From Vibrio superstes (GTDB taxonomy: Bacteria > Pseudomonadota > Gammaproteobacteria > Enterobacterales > Vibrionaceae), in assembly GCF_003569005.1 (NCBI RefSeq), contig NZ_BCUR01000004.1, forward strand, positions 2,021,111 to 2,085,110: a DNA stretch of 64,000 nt, in the 5' to 3' direction. Position 1 is the first letter of the stretch, and every line of letters begins with the position of its first letter. Positions 1-9,011 of the stretch are shown here, piece after piece. Under the pieces are notes generated by a model. The model was not told the origin of the DNA and did no database searches. It saw nothing but the letters and a program-made list of their open reading frames with translations. Made by a program: the position numbers and the translations under genes.

Positions 1-561
1 AGGCTCTGCAGGAATACCATTAAGTAGCTTCGCTGTTTGGCCTGCTAGTTCATCAATACCTGATTTACCCGCACCCGCAACTGACTGGTAGGTCGATACG
101 TTAATGCGTTCAATGCCTACTTCATCATGAATGGGCTTCAAAGCCACTAGCATTTGGATAGTAGAACAGTTTGGGTTTGCAATGATATTACGGTTACGGA
201 ATTCCGCAATCGCCTCAGGGTTCACCTCAGGAATAACTAGAGGGATGTCGTAGTCGTATCTGAAGTGCGAAGTATTGTCGATGACTACAACCCCTTCATC
301 TGCCGCAACAGGTGCCCAGCGCGCAGACAACTCTCCGCCTGCTGAAAATAGAGCGATGTGTACTTGAGACCAATCGAATTCTTCAACATTTTGTACTTCG
401 ATGCTCTTACCGTTAAAACGGTAGCTCTTACCCTTACTACGCTCACTGGCCAGTAAATGCAGATCTCCTACTGGGAAATCTCTCTCTTTAAGCACTTCTA
501 GTAGTGTTTCGCCCACAGCACCAGTCGCGCCTAAAATAGCCACATTAAATTTTTGACTCAT
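1..561 (-). CDS. asd: Aspartate-semialdehyde dehydrogenase, N-terminal part (cut by window edge)
   Basis: This gene makes the NADPH-dependent enzyme that reduces aspartyl-4-phosphate to aspartate semialdehyde, the branch point to lysine, diaminopimelate, methionine and threonine. The 187 visible codons start at an ATG and show the glycine-rich nucleotide loop AILGATGAVGE near the N terminus. They also show NPNCST, with the catalytic cysteine, and the AGAGKSGIDEL stretch near the window edge. NPNCST is the form of the Gram-positive/archaeal-like and Usg-like branch, so this may be the second asd of Vibrio rather than the E. coli-type enzyme. The start overlaps the pdxB stop by 4 bases (ATGA), so the two genes are translationally coupled. 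In E. coli the same place is taken by usg, a homologue of asd; the intact active-site cysteine here favours a working enzyme. Confidence 0.88.
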   Translation of the reverse strand, partial: MSQKFNVAILGATGAVGETLLEVLKERDFPVGDLHLLASERSKGKSYRFNGKSIEVQNVEEFDWSQVHIALFSAGGELSARWAPVAADEGVVVIDNTSHFRYDYDIPLVIPEVNPEAIAEFRNRNIIANPNCSTIQMLVALKPIHDEVGIERINVSTYQSVAGAGKSGIDELAGQTAKLLNGIPAEP

Positions 562-1691
562 TTACTTACCTCTACCTTAAAACCTAATTCTTGCAAGGGT
601 TGCAGATTACAAGACGCATCACCGATCAGCGTCACCGCACCATACTCTCGGCGGTCCCAGTATTCTTTGCGCATTTGGTCAAATGCACCCGTTTCCCCAA
701 TCTTCCGGCGAAACAAGGCATCGTCTTTGCGCACATCATAGATCAATTGAGTGATGTTGTGCAGTGTTGCTTCATCCCAAGGGCGAGATAAGTGCATTTC
801 AGGTACTGGCGCGATAGGCAAAAGATCAGCAGCGTTGGCAGAAAGTGGACTCTCGATTAACTGACAAAAAGAGTTAAAGATCATGGTCGTGCCACGGGCT
901 TTACCCTCTAGACCATATCCAGCAACGTGTGGCGTTGCAAAAGCCAGCAGTGGAAGAAGCTCAAGATCGACCTCTGGCTCAAATTCAAACACGTCCAGCA
1001 CTGCAGTGAAACCATCATTGCGTTGTAGCCTCTGTTTTAGCGCAGAATTATCTACAATCGGTCCACGGGCTGCATTAATCAAAATTTGATTAGCACGCAT
1101 TGCCTGTAAACGCATAGTGTCGATGAGATGATGTGTTGGATACTCCCCATCTCGGGTGATTGGCGTGTGCAGAGAAATTACATCACTTTGTTCTAGCAAT
1201 TCATCCAAAGCGGTAAACTGACGAGTATCACCCCCAGCCTCTTTTAATGGGTCGTTAAGCATCACTTTAATACCGATGCCAGAAAGGCACTTGGCTAAAT
1301 AGCTACCCACTTGCCCTGCACCTATGATGCCAACCGTTTTTTCAAATATTGTGAAACCTTGCTGCTGAGAAAGCACCATCAATGATGAAATGACATACTC
1401 CGCCACACCAACCTTGTTACAGCCAGGGGCATGAGTATAAGCAACGCCCTTTGCCTCAAGTGCTTTTTCGTCAAGGTGATCATGGCCTGCCGTTGCAGTA
1501 CCCACGAACTTAAGCTTGTTGGCTTTAGACAACAACTCACTGTTCACTTTAGTGACAGAGCGAATCATCAGGGCATCAACGTCGACTAGGTCATCAGCAT
1601 TGATAGTACGTCCAGATAACGCGATAACCTCACCTAGCTGGCCAAATAACTCTTTGGCGTAAGGCATATTTTCATCAATTACAATTTTCAT
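558..1691 (-). CDS. pdxB: Erythronate-4-phosphate dehydrogenase PdxB
   Basis: This is the second step of DXP-dependent pyridoxal phosphate synthesis: NAD-linked oxidation of 4-phosphoerythronate in the cytoplasm. The 377-residue protein has the D-2-hydroxyacid dehydrogenase layout. The Rossmann loop GIIGAGQVGSYL is near residue 125. The catalytic Arg lies in NAARGPIVD, the Glu region in DVFEFEPEVD and the His in TPHVAGYGLEGK. The C-terminal dimerisation domain specific to PdxB follows. Its length is close to the E. coli protein. It is the first gene of a pdxB-asd unit, overlapping asd by ATGA. A terminator hairpin upstream isolates it from fabB. Confidence 0.95.
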   Translation of the reverse strand: MKIVIDENMPYAKELFGQLGEVIALSGRTINADDLVDVDALMIRSVTKVNSELLSKANKLKFVGTATAGHDHLDEKALEAKGVAYTHAPGCNKVGVAEYVISSLMVLSQQQGFTIFEKTVGIIGAGQVGSYLAKCLSGIGIKVMLNDPLKEAGGDTRQFTALDELLEQSDVISLHTPITRDGEYPTHHLIDTMRLQAMRANQILINAARGPIVDNSALKQRLQRNDGFTAVLDVFEFEPEVDLELLPLLAFATPHVAGYGLEGKARGTTMIFNSFCQLIESPLSANAADLLPIAPVPEMHLSRPWDEATLHNITQLIYDVRKDDALFRRKIGETGAFDQMRKEYWDRREYGAVTLIGDASCNLQPLQELGFKVEVSK

Positions 1692-1736
1692 TTACAGGGC
1701 TTCAAAGTGATTGGCAGGGTTATAGATTAATAATAA

Positions 1737-1767
1737 AAGGCCCGACAAGCAAAGCCTGTCGGGCCTT
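1737..1767 (-). terminator. Rho-independent terminator downstream of fabB
   Basis: Inverted repeat AAGGCCCGACA / TGTCGGGCCTT with a 9-base loop; read on the minus strand it is followed by TTTTATTATT. It lies between fabB and pdxB, both on the minus strand, and so ends fabB transcription. Confidence 0.85.
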
Positions 1768-1882
1768 AAAGTAGTTTATTGGGTTGCTACTTTTATTTGT
1801 AGAAATGACAACCGTCGTCCCCGAGGGCTTGTCCGGGCTGGCGTACCAGTCGGGACTTTTCAATTGTAATGCCCAAAACCAG

Positions 1883-1907
1883 ATTCCCGATAAAAACACT
1901 CGGGAAT
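1883..1907. repeat. Dispersed palindromic intergenic repeat, single copy
   Basis: ATTCCCGA and TCGGGAAT form a hairpin with a 9-base loop, within AGATTCCCGATAAAAACACT followed by CGGGAATGACTTG. It closely resembles the ATCCCCGA/TCGGGGAT hairpins of the 117-bp tandem repeat at 56841-57106, including the following GACTTG. It therefore belongs to the same intergenic repeat family. It sits in the 235-bp gap between fabB and pdxB, beyond the fabB stop. Confidence 0.6.
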
Positions 1908-1926
1908 GACTTGTACACTATGGGGA

Positions 1927-3138
1927 TTAGCCTTCGTACTTTTTGAACACTAGCGTTGCGTTAGTACCGCCGAAGCCGAAGCTATTAGACATCACGGTCT
2001 TCAGTTCTTGGTCGCGCTTCTCAGTCACAATATCAAGACCGGCAGCTGCTTCGTCTAGATTTTCAACGTTGATGCTTGGCGCAACAAAGCCGTGCTCTAG
2101 CATAAGCGCAGTGTAGATAGCTTCATGTACACCTGCCGCACCTAGTGCGTGACCTGTCATTGCTTTGGTTGCTGAGATTGCAGGGCTGTTGCCACCAAAT
2201 ACTTCTTGGATTGCGCCTAGCTCTTTCACATCACCAACAGGAGTCGATGTACCGTGCGTGTTCACGTAATCTACAGAGTCAACATTCTGCAGAGCCATCT
2301 TCATGCAGCGAACCGCACCTTCACCTGATGGAGCCACCATATCGTGACCATCTGAGTTAGCACCGTATCCGACAAGCTCACCGTAGATTTTTGCGCCACG
2401 AGCAAGAGCGTGCTCTAGCTCTTCGATAACCATCATACCGCCACCACCAGAGATAACGAAACCATCGCGGTTTGCATCGTAGGTACGTGAAGCGCGAGTC
2501 GGCTCATCGTTGTATTTAGTAGACAGTGCACCCATCGCATCGAACATCATCGACATGCTGTAATCAAGCTCTTCACCGCCACCAGCAAAAACAACATCTT
2601 GTTTGCCTAGTTGGATAAGCTCCATAGCGTGACCGATACAGTGAGCTGATGTAGAACATGCAGAGCTCATTGAGTAGTTAACACCTTTAATTTTGAATGG
2701 TGTTGCTAGACAAGCTGATACTGTAGAGCCCATGGTACGAGTTACCATGTAAGGACCCACACGCTTAACGCCTTTCTCTCTTAGGATATCTATAGCCGCT
2801 ACTTGGTTTAGTGAAGATGCACCACCAGAGCCTGCAACAATACCTGTGCGTTCGTTAGAAACCTGCTCTGGAGCCAGGCCTGAGTCAGCAATGGCTTGTT
2901 CCATAGAAATGAATGCGTAAGCTGCCGCATCACCCATGAAACGCATTTGCTTGCGATCGATATGTTCTGCTGGATTAATCTTCAGACTGCCCCAAACTTG
3001 AGAACGCAGCCCTTTTTCTTTAAATTGTTCTGAGGCTTCAATACCAGATTTGCCAGCTTTTAGAGACTCTAGTACTTCTTCGACGTTGTTACCGATGCTG
3101 GAAACAATACCCATACCGGTGATCACGACTCGTTTCAT
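1927..3138 (-). CDS. fabB: 3-oxoacyl-ACP synthase I (KAS I) FabB
   Basis: FabB condenses malonyl-ACP with growing acyl-ACP and is the elongation enzyme required for unsaturated fatty acids. The 403-residue protein shows the ketosynthase triad: the nucleophile Cys in SSACSTSAHC near residue 163, one His in NTHGTSTPVGD and the second in GHALGAAGVHE. The C-terminal SNSFGFGGTNA glycine signature is present. The start is preceded by AGGAATGTC. It diverges from mnmC, the same arrangement as in E. coli. The 109-bp shared region contains AAGTGGTCAGCTTT at 3193-3206, a weak FadR-like half-match; FadR activation of fabB is known in relatives, but this site is only suggestive. Confidence 0.96.
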   Translation of the reverse strand: MKRVVITGMGIVSSIGNNVEEVLESLKAGKSGIEASEQFKEKGLRSQVWGSLKINPAEHIDRKQMRFMGDAAAYAFISMEQAIADSGLAPEQVSNERTGIVAGSGGASSLNQVAAIDILREKGVKRVGPYMVTRTMGSTVSACLATPFKIKGVNYSMSSACSTSAHCIGHAMELIQLGKQDVVFAGGGEELDYSMSMMFDAMGALSTKYNDEPTRASRTYDANRDGFVISGGGGMMVIEELEHALARGAKIYGELVGYGANSDGHDMVAPSGEGAVRCMKMALQNVDSVDYVNTHGTSTPVGDVKELGAIQEVFGGNSPAISATKAMTGHALGAAGVHEAIYTALMLEHGFVAPSINVENLDEAAAGLDIVTEKRDQELKTVMSNSFGFGGTNATLVFKKYEG

Positions 3139-3247
3139 GTGACATTCCTATAATTCAAATTTCCGCTAGATGATAACCAGAAAGGCCGGATAAAGTGGTC
3201 AGCTTTCCTAGATATTTGTACAATCTCTACAGTTAACGACTCATTCT

Positions 3248-5284
3248 ATGATCAATATGCCCAAAATTAAACATGCACAGCTGGATTGGAACGACTCCGG
3301 CACCCCTATCTCTGAACAATTCGATGACGTTTATTTTTCCAATAATGACGGGCTTGCTGAGACTCGCTATGTCTTTCTTACTCAAAACCATATCCCAGAA
3401 CGATGGCACAAATATGACCAATCGCGATTTGTCATCGCTGAAACGGGCTTTGGAACCGGTCTAAACTTTCTGGCGGTATGGAAAGAGTTTGAGCAATTTA
3501 GAGCAGAAAATCCACAAAGTAGCCTGACTCAACTGCACTTTATCAGCTTTGAAAAATTTCCTGTTACCCTCCATGACCTTAAGCAAGCACACAAAGCATG
3601 GCCGGAGCTGGAAAAGTACGCTATCGAACTTCAGCAGCACTACCCTATGGCATTACCGGAATGTCAGCGCCTGATCTTAGCCGATGGCGCCATTACCTTA
3701 GATTTATGGCTCGGTGATATTAAAGATAACCTGCCTCGAGTCCCAACATACCAAGACGGCATTATCGATGCTTGGTTCTTGGACGGGTTCGCCCCGAGCA
3801 AAAACCCCGAAATGTGGAATCAAGACCTGTTTAATGGCATGGCCAAAATAGCCAAGCAAGACTGTAGCGTTGCCACCTTTACCGCAGCTGGGTTTGTGCG
3901 TCGAGGCTTGAATGAAGCGGGTTTTGAGATGAAAAAAGTGAAAGGCTTTGGTCACAAGCGCGAAATGATTGCAGGCTCGATGGTTAACAAGCAGCCTTAC
4001 GGCAATCTATCGCCACTGTTTGAGCGTGAATCTGCGACGAAAAAAGTAGAGCACCTTGGGGATATTGCAATTGTTGGTGGTGGCATTGCCAGTGCTTGCT
4101 TAGCATATTCATTGATTCAAAAAGGGGCGAGTGTCACCCTCTATTGCAAAGATGAATCTCTCGCTGAAGGCGCTTCAGGAAACCGACAAGGGGCGCTCTA
4201 CCCTCTTCTTAATGGCAATAACAATGCTGTGTCTCAAGTGTTTGCTAATGGCTTTACCTTCGCGAGGCAGTTCTATGACCAGATTGCGAGTAAGGTTGAT
4301 TTTGACCATGACTGGTGCGGAGTGACTCAGCTTTTTTGGAATGAAGCAGAGCACAAAAAACTCTCTCGCTTAGTGCAGGGACAATATCCACAAGAGCTTA
4401 TCAAGTCGTTAAACCCACAGCAAACCAGCGAAACAGCGGGCTTGGATTGCTCCTTTGGTTCTGTGTTTTATTCTCTTGGCGGCTGGTTATCCCCTCAGCA
4501 ATGTACTGCAGGCGTGTTTAAACTGCTTAGCGAACAAAGAAAGCTGACGTTAAAGCTTAGCCATGAAGTCACCGACTTAACGGAACAGGATCAAAAATGG
4601 CACATTGAGACTAGCAAAGGGGCGTTTGAGCATTCTGTTGTTGTCATTGCAAATGGCCATCTGTTTGACCAATTTACTCAAAGCCAATCAATACCATTGG
4701 GCAAGGTAAAAGGGCAAGTCAGCCATATTCCTACCAATGAGCATCTACAACAACTAAAAACTGTAGTTTGTTACGATGGCTACCTAACACCAAAGAGTCC
4801 GTTAGATAAACATTGTATTGGTGCCAGTTATGATCGTAGCGACTTGACCACAGCGTTTGATCCACAAGCTCAGCAGCAAAACGCTTCTAAGCTACAGCAA
4901 TGCATACCTGAGCAAGCGTGGACATCAGAGGTCGATGTGAGCGACAACGATTCGCGACAGGGTGTTCGCAGTGTTTCCCGAGATCACCTCCCTTTCGCGG
5001 GCAATGTAGGACAGTTTGAACCGATACTCGAGCAGTATGCAAACTTGTATAAGCGAAACAGCGCTGAGCCAACCCCCGTCAGCCAATACACAAATCTGTT
5101 TTGCTTGTTGGGATTGGGGTCGCGGGGCCTAACATCGGCTCCAATGTTAGCTGAGGTATTGGCTTCTCAGATCCTTGGGCAGCCGTTGCCTATGTCTACC
5201 GATATGCTTGAGGTGGTGCATCCAAGTCGGATGTGGGTACGAAAACTGAGAAAAGGCAAACCCATTCCTGGGCTCGATAAATAG
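3248..5284 (+). CDS. mnmC: Bifunctional tRNA mnm5s2U biosynthesis enzyme MnmC
   Basis: MnmC completes 5-methylaminomethyl-2-thiouridine at the wobble base of certain tRNAs. The C-terminal FAD domain removes the carboxymethyl group and the N-terminal domain adds a methyl group from SAM. In the 678 residues the methyltransferase half carries AETGFGTGLNFL (about 70-80) and FLDGFAPSKNPEMW. The oxidoreductase half carries the dinucleotide loop IAIVGGGIASACLA near 275 and GRQGALYPL. Length matches the fused enterobacterial form. An alternative start at 3257 (MPKIKHAQ) is nearly equivalent. It is divergent from fabB and ends at a strong bidirectional terminator. Confidence 0.95.
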   Translation: MINMPKIKHAQLDWNDSGTPISEQFDDVYFSNNDGLAETRYVFLTQNHIPERWHKYDQSRFVIAETGFGTGLNFLAVWKEFEQFRAENPQSSLTQLHFISFEKFPVTLHDLKQAHKAWPELEKYAIELQQHYPMALPECQRLILADGAITLDLWLGDIKDNLPRVPTYQDGIIDAWFLDGFAPSKNPEMWNQDLFNGMAKIAKQDCSVATFTAAGFVRRGLNEAGFEMKKVKGFGHKREMIAGSMVNKQPYGNLSPLFERESATKKVEHLGDIAIVGGGIASACLAYSLIQKGASVTLYCKDESLAEGASGNRQGALYPLLNGNNNAVSQVFANGFTFARQFYDQIASKVDFDHDWCGVTQLFWNEAEHKKLSRLVQGQYPQELIKSLNPQQTSETAGLDCSFGSVFYSLGGWLSPQQCTAGVFKLLSEQRKLTLKLSHEVTDLTEQDQKWHIETSKGAFEHSVVVIANGHLFDQFTQSQSIPLGKVKGQVSHIPTNEHLQQLKTVVCYDGYLTPKSPLDKHCIGASYDRSDLTTAFDPQAQQQNASKLQQCIPEQAWTSEVDVSDNDSRQGVRSVSRDHLPFAGNVGQFEPILEQYANLYKRNSAEPTPVSQYTNLFCLLGLGSRGLTSAPMLAEVLASQILGQPLPMSTDMLEVVHPSRMWVRKLRKGKPIPGLDK

Positions 5285-5310
5285 AATCTAGATATATAAG
5301 TTTGGATAAT

Positions 5311-5351
5311 AAAAATGGGCTCACTCTTTATTTAGAGATGAGCCCATTTTT
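5311..5351. terminator. Bidirectional terminator between mnmC and the FMN reductase gene
   Basis: A long hairpin: AAAAATGGGCTCA pairs with TGAGCCCATTTTT around a CTCT/AGAG inner stem. It has A and T runs on both sides, so it can serve both convergent genes. Confidence 0.9.
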
Positions 5352-5375
5352 GTTTTCGTTCGATGCGGGAGAAGT

Positions 5376-5912
5376 TTACGCGACCTCTGCCACTAAGGTA
5401 TCGACCGCTTCTTGAACCTTCCCTTTAAGTTCAGTCTCCTTGAACTCATTGCTCTCAACGTCAAAAACATCGTAAAAGCTTGGGATAGACAGTGACGCTT
5501 TAACGTCAGCGCCAAAATACGGTGCTGAGCTTACTGCGCTTGCCAGTACACTCTGTGCACCACCAGGGCCCGGTGAAGTGGCTAGATACACAACAGGTTT
5601 GTTCTGGAACACATTGCGCTCGATGCGGGTCGCCCAGTCAAATAGGTTTTTGAATGCTGCAGTGTAGCTTCCGTTATGTTCCGCAAACGAGACAATCACA
5701 GCGTCAGCACGACCAATCTTAGCAATCAGCTTTTGCGCCGACGCAGAATGACCTATTTCTTTCTCTGTGTCTTCGCTGAACAGCGGCGCAGGGAAATCAA
5801 TTAGGTCAATGACTTCAACATCGGCACCAGGAATTTGCTGAGCGGCATAAGCGGCTAAAGTTTTGTTGATAGAGGTTGAGCTTGTGCTGGCTCCAAACGC
5901 GACTACTTTCAT
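5376..5912 (-). CDS. NAD(P)H-dependent FMN reductase-family flavoprotein
   Basis: A 178-residue cytoplasmic protein with the flavodoxin-like fold of the NADPH-dependent FMN reductase family. The phosphate-binding loop is GASTSSTSINK (residues 7-17). SFAEHNGSYTAAFKNLFDW follows in the middle, matching the family's flavin-contact segment, and ATSPGPGGAQSVL comes later. Relatives (azoreductase, chromate and quinone reductases) reduce many electron acceptors, so the substrate cannot be named. It is monocistronic, facing mnmC across a shared terminator, with about 130 bp to the next gene. Confidence 0.82.
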   Translation of the reverse strand: MKVVAFGASTSSTSINKTLAAYAAQQIPGADVEVIDLIDFPAPLFSEDTEKEIGHSASAQKLIAKIGRADAVIVSFAEHNGSYTAAFKNLFDWATRIERNVFQNKPVVYLATSPGPGGAQSVLASAVSSAPYFGADVKASLSIPSFYDVFDVESNEFKETELKGKVQEAVDTLVAEVA

Positions 5913-6040
5913 GATGACTTCCTATTTTAACTGTCTCTTAGTGTTACGTTCATAATAATAAGATCAGAGCATTTGACCATAGAGTCAGTTATAACAACTT
6001 CATCAAAAAAATTGAACAAGTAAACGGGGCGAGTTAAAGA

Positions 6041-6307
6041 CTAAACGATCGCCTTTGATAAGCCATCCCACATATCTGCCACGATAACGCGATCTGCTGG
6101 AGTCAGTTCAGATTGCGCATCCGCCAAACTTTGTTCAATTTTTTGTTTGAATACGGCGACTTCAGTAACGGCTTCATATTCGCAATCAGCGGCGGCAAGG
6201 GAAATGTGACCACGCAGATAACCACCAGCAAACAACTCATCATCCGAGGCTGTCGCAACGGTTTGGTCAATAGTGTCAAGGAGTTGTTCTTCGAGTTGTA
6301 AAATCAT
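6041..6307 (-). CDS. yfcL: YfcL family protein
   Basis: A small 88-residue acidic cytoplasmic protein recognisable as YfcL by the stretch ASDDELFAGGYLRGH near residues 20-34 and by the C-terminal VADMWDGL. Function is not established. It starts 3 bases after the epmC stop, so the pair is an operon, as in E. coli. No membrane segment or catalytic motif is visible. Confidence 0.85.
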   Translation of the reverse strand: MILQLEEQLLDTIDQTVATASDDELFAGGYLRGHISLAAADCEYEAVTEVAVFKQKIEQSLADAQSELTPADRVIVADMWDGLSKAIV

Positions 6308-6310
6308 GGT

Positions 6311-6841
6311 TTAAAGTACCTTAAAGTCTTCTTGAGTAAGTGAAGGAACACTGTAATGTTCCCGAAGCGCATTAGAAAGCATCTCGACCCTAGTTGGCAA
6401 GCCTTTCTCTAAAATGTCGATGACCTCTGCATGCACTTTCTTCATAAAACCTAATCTATCTGGCTCAAACGCGCCGTGCAAGTTGTCACAGCTGACTTGA
6501 AACCGAAACCCAGCACTTTGTGAAAGTATCCATTCATAGGCTTGTGGCCTGATTTCCACTTTTTCGAATTCCGCCTGTGTATTGGCGTCGCGACCATCTG
6601 GCTCATACCAATAGCCGAAATCTTCAATAAGGCGTCGCTCAGGCCCTGCTACGCACCAGTGCGCTATCTCATGCAATGCAGAGGCATAAAAGCCTCTGGC
6701 AAAAACAATACGATGATGGTTATTTGATTCATCGGCAGGGAGATAGATTGGCTCATCTCCACCAAGTTCTAGCTTGGTATTGAACGAACTATAAAAAGTA
6801 TCGTTGAATAGAGTGATTAGATCTGAGTACTCGTGAGTCAT
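6311..6841 (-). CDS. epmC: Elongation factor P hydroxylase EpmC
   Basis: EpmC hydroxylates the beta-lysylated lysine of elongation factor P, the last step of EF-P maturation after EpmA and EpmB. The protein shows DEPIYLPAD, RIVFARGFYASALHEIAHWC with the metal-ligand pattern HEIAH, GYWYEPDGRDA and SCDNLHG, all conserved in YfcM/EpmC. The open frame extends upstream to 6973, but I place the start at the internal ATG at 6841 (MTHEYSDL). Family members begin there, and the 44 extra residues have no family counterpart. This gives 176 residues, near the usual length. It is transcribed ahead of yfcL and divergently from the TRIC-family gene. Confidence 0.9.
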   Translation of the reverse strand: MTHEYSDLITLFNDTFYSSFNTKLELGGDEPIYLPADESNNHHRIVFARGFYASALHEIAHWCVAGPERRLIEDFGYWYEPDGRDANTQAEFEKVEIRPQAYEWILSQSAGFRFQVSCDNLHGAFEPDRLGFMKKVHAEVIDILEKGLPTRVEMLSNALREHYSVPSLTQEDFKVL

Positions 6842-7057
6842 AGCGAGCTTTGGTCGTTGTATCTGTGTAAAACAATATTGTCTCTTTTTTAAGACAATAG
6901 GTAAACCCACAGTAATCAGCCCGTCATTAGATTTAGTAATCTGACAAACGATTGCGTCGGTACAAAATCTCATTCGTCAGCGTTCGAATTTCACTCTACA
7001 CTCACGCCTAATTTTCCCACCTACCAGCATAACTGGTCACGATTAGAGTCTCACAAC

Positions 7058-7681
7058 ATGCTACTAAGTGTTTTGTATATCATTGGAATTACAGCAGAAG
7101 CTATGACTGGCGCATTAAGCGCAGGTCGACGCAAAATGGATTGGTTTGGAGTAATGCTAGTAGCAAGTGCAACGGCCATAGGTGGTGGAACAGTCCGTGA
7201 TATTTTGCTCGGCCACTACCCACTAAGCTGGGTGAAAAATCCAGAGTTTTTAGTGATTACCTGTATTGCAGGCATACTCACTACGGGATTTGCCAAATGG
7301 GTAATCAAGCTCAAGGGAGTCTTTATTCGCTTAGACGCTCTGGGACTGATCGTATTTAGTATTATCGGTACTAAGGTGGCGATGGGCATGGGACACCATG
7401 CTCTTATCTGTATGGTCTCAGCCTTGGTTACTGGTGTTTTTGGCGGGCTTTTAAGAGACTTAATCTGTCGTCAAACACCTCTGGTATTGCACCAAGAGTT
7501 ATATGCCTCAGTGGCATTAATCGCATCGGGTTTGTACCTAACCCTACTTGAGTTCGGCATTAGCGATGTTACTGCGACGATAACCACCTTGGTTGTTGGT
7601 TATCTATTGAGAATGGCAGCAGTACGATTTAAATGGCGCTTGCCTTCGTTTCATCTAGAAGCGGAAAGCTCACTGCACTAA
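7058..7681 (+). CDS. UPF0126/TRIC-family inner-membrane protein (YicG-like)
   Basis: This 207-residue protein is almost entirely membrane segments arranged as two homologous three-helix halves. Each half carries the family glycine/arginine motif: GGGTVRDILLG near residue 48 and FGGLLRDLICR near residue 133. Bacterial members form trimeric cation-channel-like or small-solute transport proteins; glycine transport has been proposed for some relatives. The substrate cannot be read from the sequence. The gene stands alone, divergent from epmC and facing aroC across a bidirectional terminator. Confidence 0.85.
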   Translation: MLLSVLYIIGITAEAMTGALSAGRRKMDWFGVMLVASATAIGGGTVRDILLGHYPLSWVKNPEFLVITCIAGILTTGFAKWVIKLKGVFIRLDALGLIVFSIIGTKVAMGMGHHALICMVSALVTGVFGGLLRDLICRQTPLVLHQELYASVALIASGLYLTLLEFGISDVTATITTLVVGYLLRMAAVRFKWRLPSFHLEAESSLH

Positions 7682-7734
7682 AAACAAAACTCATGCGAGT
7701 GCATATGAATCAACTTTAAACTGCATCAGACAAG

Positions 7735-7770
7735 AAAAAAGGCCCTGAACATTTCTATTCAAGGCCTTTA
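7735..7770. terminator. Bidirectional terminator between the TRIC-family gene and aroC
   Basis: AAAAAAGGCCCTGAA and TTCAAGGCCTTTA form a stem around an 8-base loop with A/T runs on both sides. It lies between two convergent genes. Confidence 0.85.
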
Positions 7771-7791
7771 AAATATCAATTACAGCTAAGT

Positions 7792-8877
7792 TTAAATCTT
7801 CGGCGTCTCTGTCGTCACACCAAAGTTTTGTCCACGATGACGAAGCAAATGATCAAGCACCACAATCGCTAGCATAGCTTCAGCAATCGGCACTGCGCGA
7901 ATGCCCACACATGGGTCGTGACGACCTTTAGTGATTAACTGCGTCGCTTCACCCTGACGGTTGATAGTATTACCCGGTACGGTAATGCTCGATGTCGGCT
8001 TAAGTGCAATGTTGGCAACAATATCTTGACCAGTTGAGATACCACCTAATATGCCACCAGCATGGTTTGATGCAAAGCCATCCGGTGTTAGCTCATCGCG
8101 ATGCTCGCTGCCTTTCTGTGCAGCCACTTCAAAACCATCACCAATTTCAACGCCCTTAACAGCATTGATACTCATAAGTGCATGGGCAATATCGGCATCT
8201 AGGCGGTCAAAGATAGGCTCGCCCAAACCAACAGGCACGCTCTTTGCGACTACCTGCAGTTTTGCGCCTACTGAATCGCCGTCTTTTTTCAGATCGCGAA
8301 TCAGTTGATCAAATTTTTCAACCGCTGCTGCATCTGGGGAAAAGAACGGGTTATTTTCAATCTCGTCAAAATCGATATTCTCAATCTTTACGTCACCCAT
8401 TTGAGTGAGGTAAGCCTTGATTTCAACACCAAACTCTTGTGCTAGATACTTTTTCGCTACCGCACCTGCGGCTACACGCATGGCAGTTTCACGAGCAGAA
8501 GAGCGACCACCACCACGATAATCACGCACACCATACTTTTGATGGTATGTGTAATCAGCATGACCTGGGCGGAATTTGTCTTTGATCTCAGAATAATCTT
8601 TTGAGCGTTGATCGGTATTTTCGATCAACAGACCAATTGAAGTACCTGTCGTTTGTCCTTCGAATACGCCAGAGAGGATCTTCACCTCATCGGGTTCGCG
8701 ACGAGCGGTTGTATAACGAGAGGTACCCGGACGGCGGCGGTCTAGGTCTTTTTGAAGGTCGGCCTCATCTAAGGCTAAACCAGGAGGGCATCCATCGATG
8801 ATACAACCCAAAGCGATACCATGGCTTTCGCCAAATGTGGTTACGCGAAAATGCTGGCCAATGCTGTTTCCTGCCAT
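7792..8877 (-). CDS. aroC: Chorismate synthase AroC
   Basis: AroC converts 5-enolpyruvylshikimate-3-phosphate to chorismate using reduced FMN; it is the last step of the shikimate pathway. The 361-residue protein, the same length as in E. coli, shows FGESHGIALGCIIDGCPPG at the N terminus, the basic DRRRPGTSRYTT segment near residue 47, RDYRGGGRSSARET near 125 and the C-terminal RHDPCVGIRAVPIAEAM. A GAGGAAG ribosome-binding site precedes the ATG. It follows prmB on the same strand, but a terminator at 8968-8991 separates them, so aroC probably has its own promoter within the 134-bp gap. Confidence 0.97.
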   Translation of the reverse strand: MAGNSIGQHFRVTTFGESHGIALGCIIDGCPPGLALDEADLQKDLDRRRPGTSRYTTARREPDEVKILSGVFEGQTTGTSIGLLIENTDQRSKDYSEIKDKFRPGHADYTYHQKYGVRDYRGGGRSSARETAMRVAAGAVAKKYLAQEFGVEIKAYLTQMGDVKIENIDFDEIENNPFFSPDAAAVEKFDQLIRDLKKDGDSVGAKLQVVAKSVPVGLGEPIFDRLDADIAHALMSINAVKGVEIGDGFEVAAQKGSEHRDELTPDGFASNHAGGILGGISTGQDIVANIALKPTSSITVPGNTINRQGEATQLITKGRHDPCVGIRAVPIAEAMLAIVVLDHLLRHRGQNFGVTTETPKI

Positions 8878-8967
8878 TACTTCCTCATTGTAAGTCTGTT
8901 TTGTGCGAGCTAATGTCTTTCATACTCGCCTTATCACACTCTATTGTAAAGATCTTTGACAACAAAA

Positions 8968-8991
8968 AACGGCACCTCCATGGGTGCCGTT
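8968..8991 (-). terminator. Terminator downstream of prmB
   Basis: AACGGCACC / GGGTGCCGTT hairpin; on the minus strand it is followed by TTTTTTGTTG. It lies between prmB and aroC. Confidence 0.85.
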
Positions 8992-9011
8992 ATTCAATTT
9001 AGTTCTTAAAA

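Noticed and set aside
6842..6973. 44-codon upstream extension of epmC
   Set aside because: The extension has no counterpart in the EpmC family; the internal ATG at 6841 gives the usual N terminus and length.
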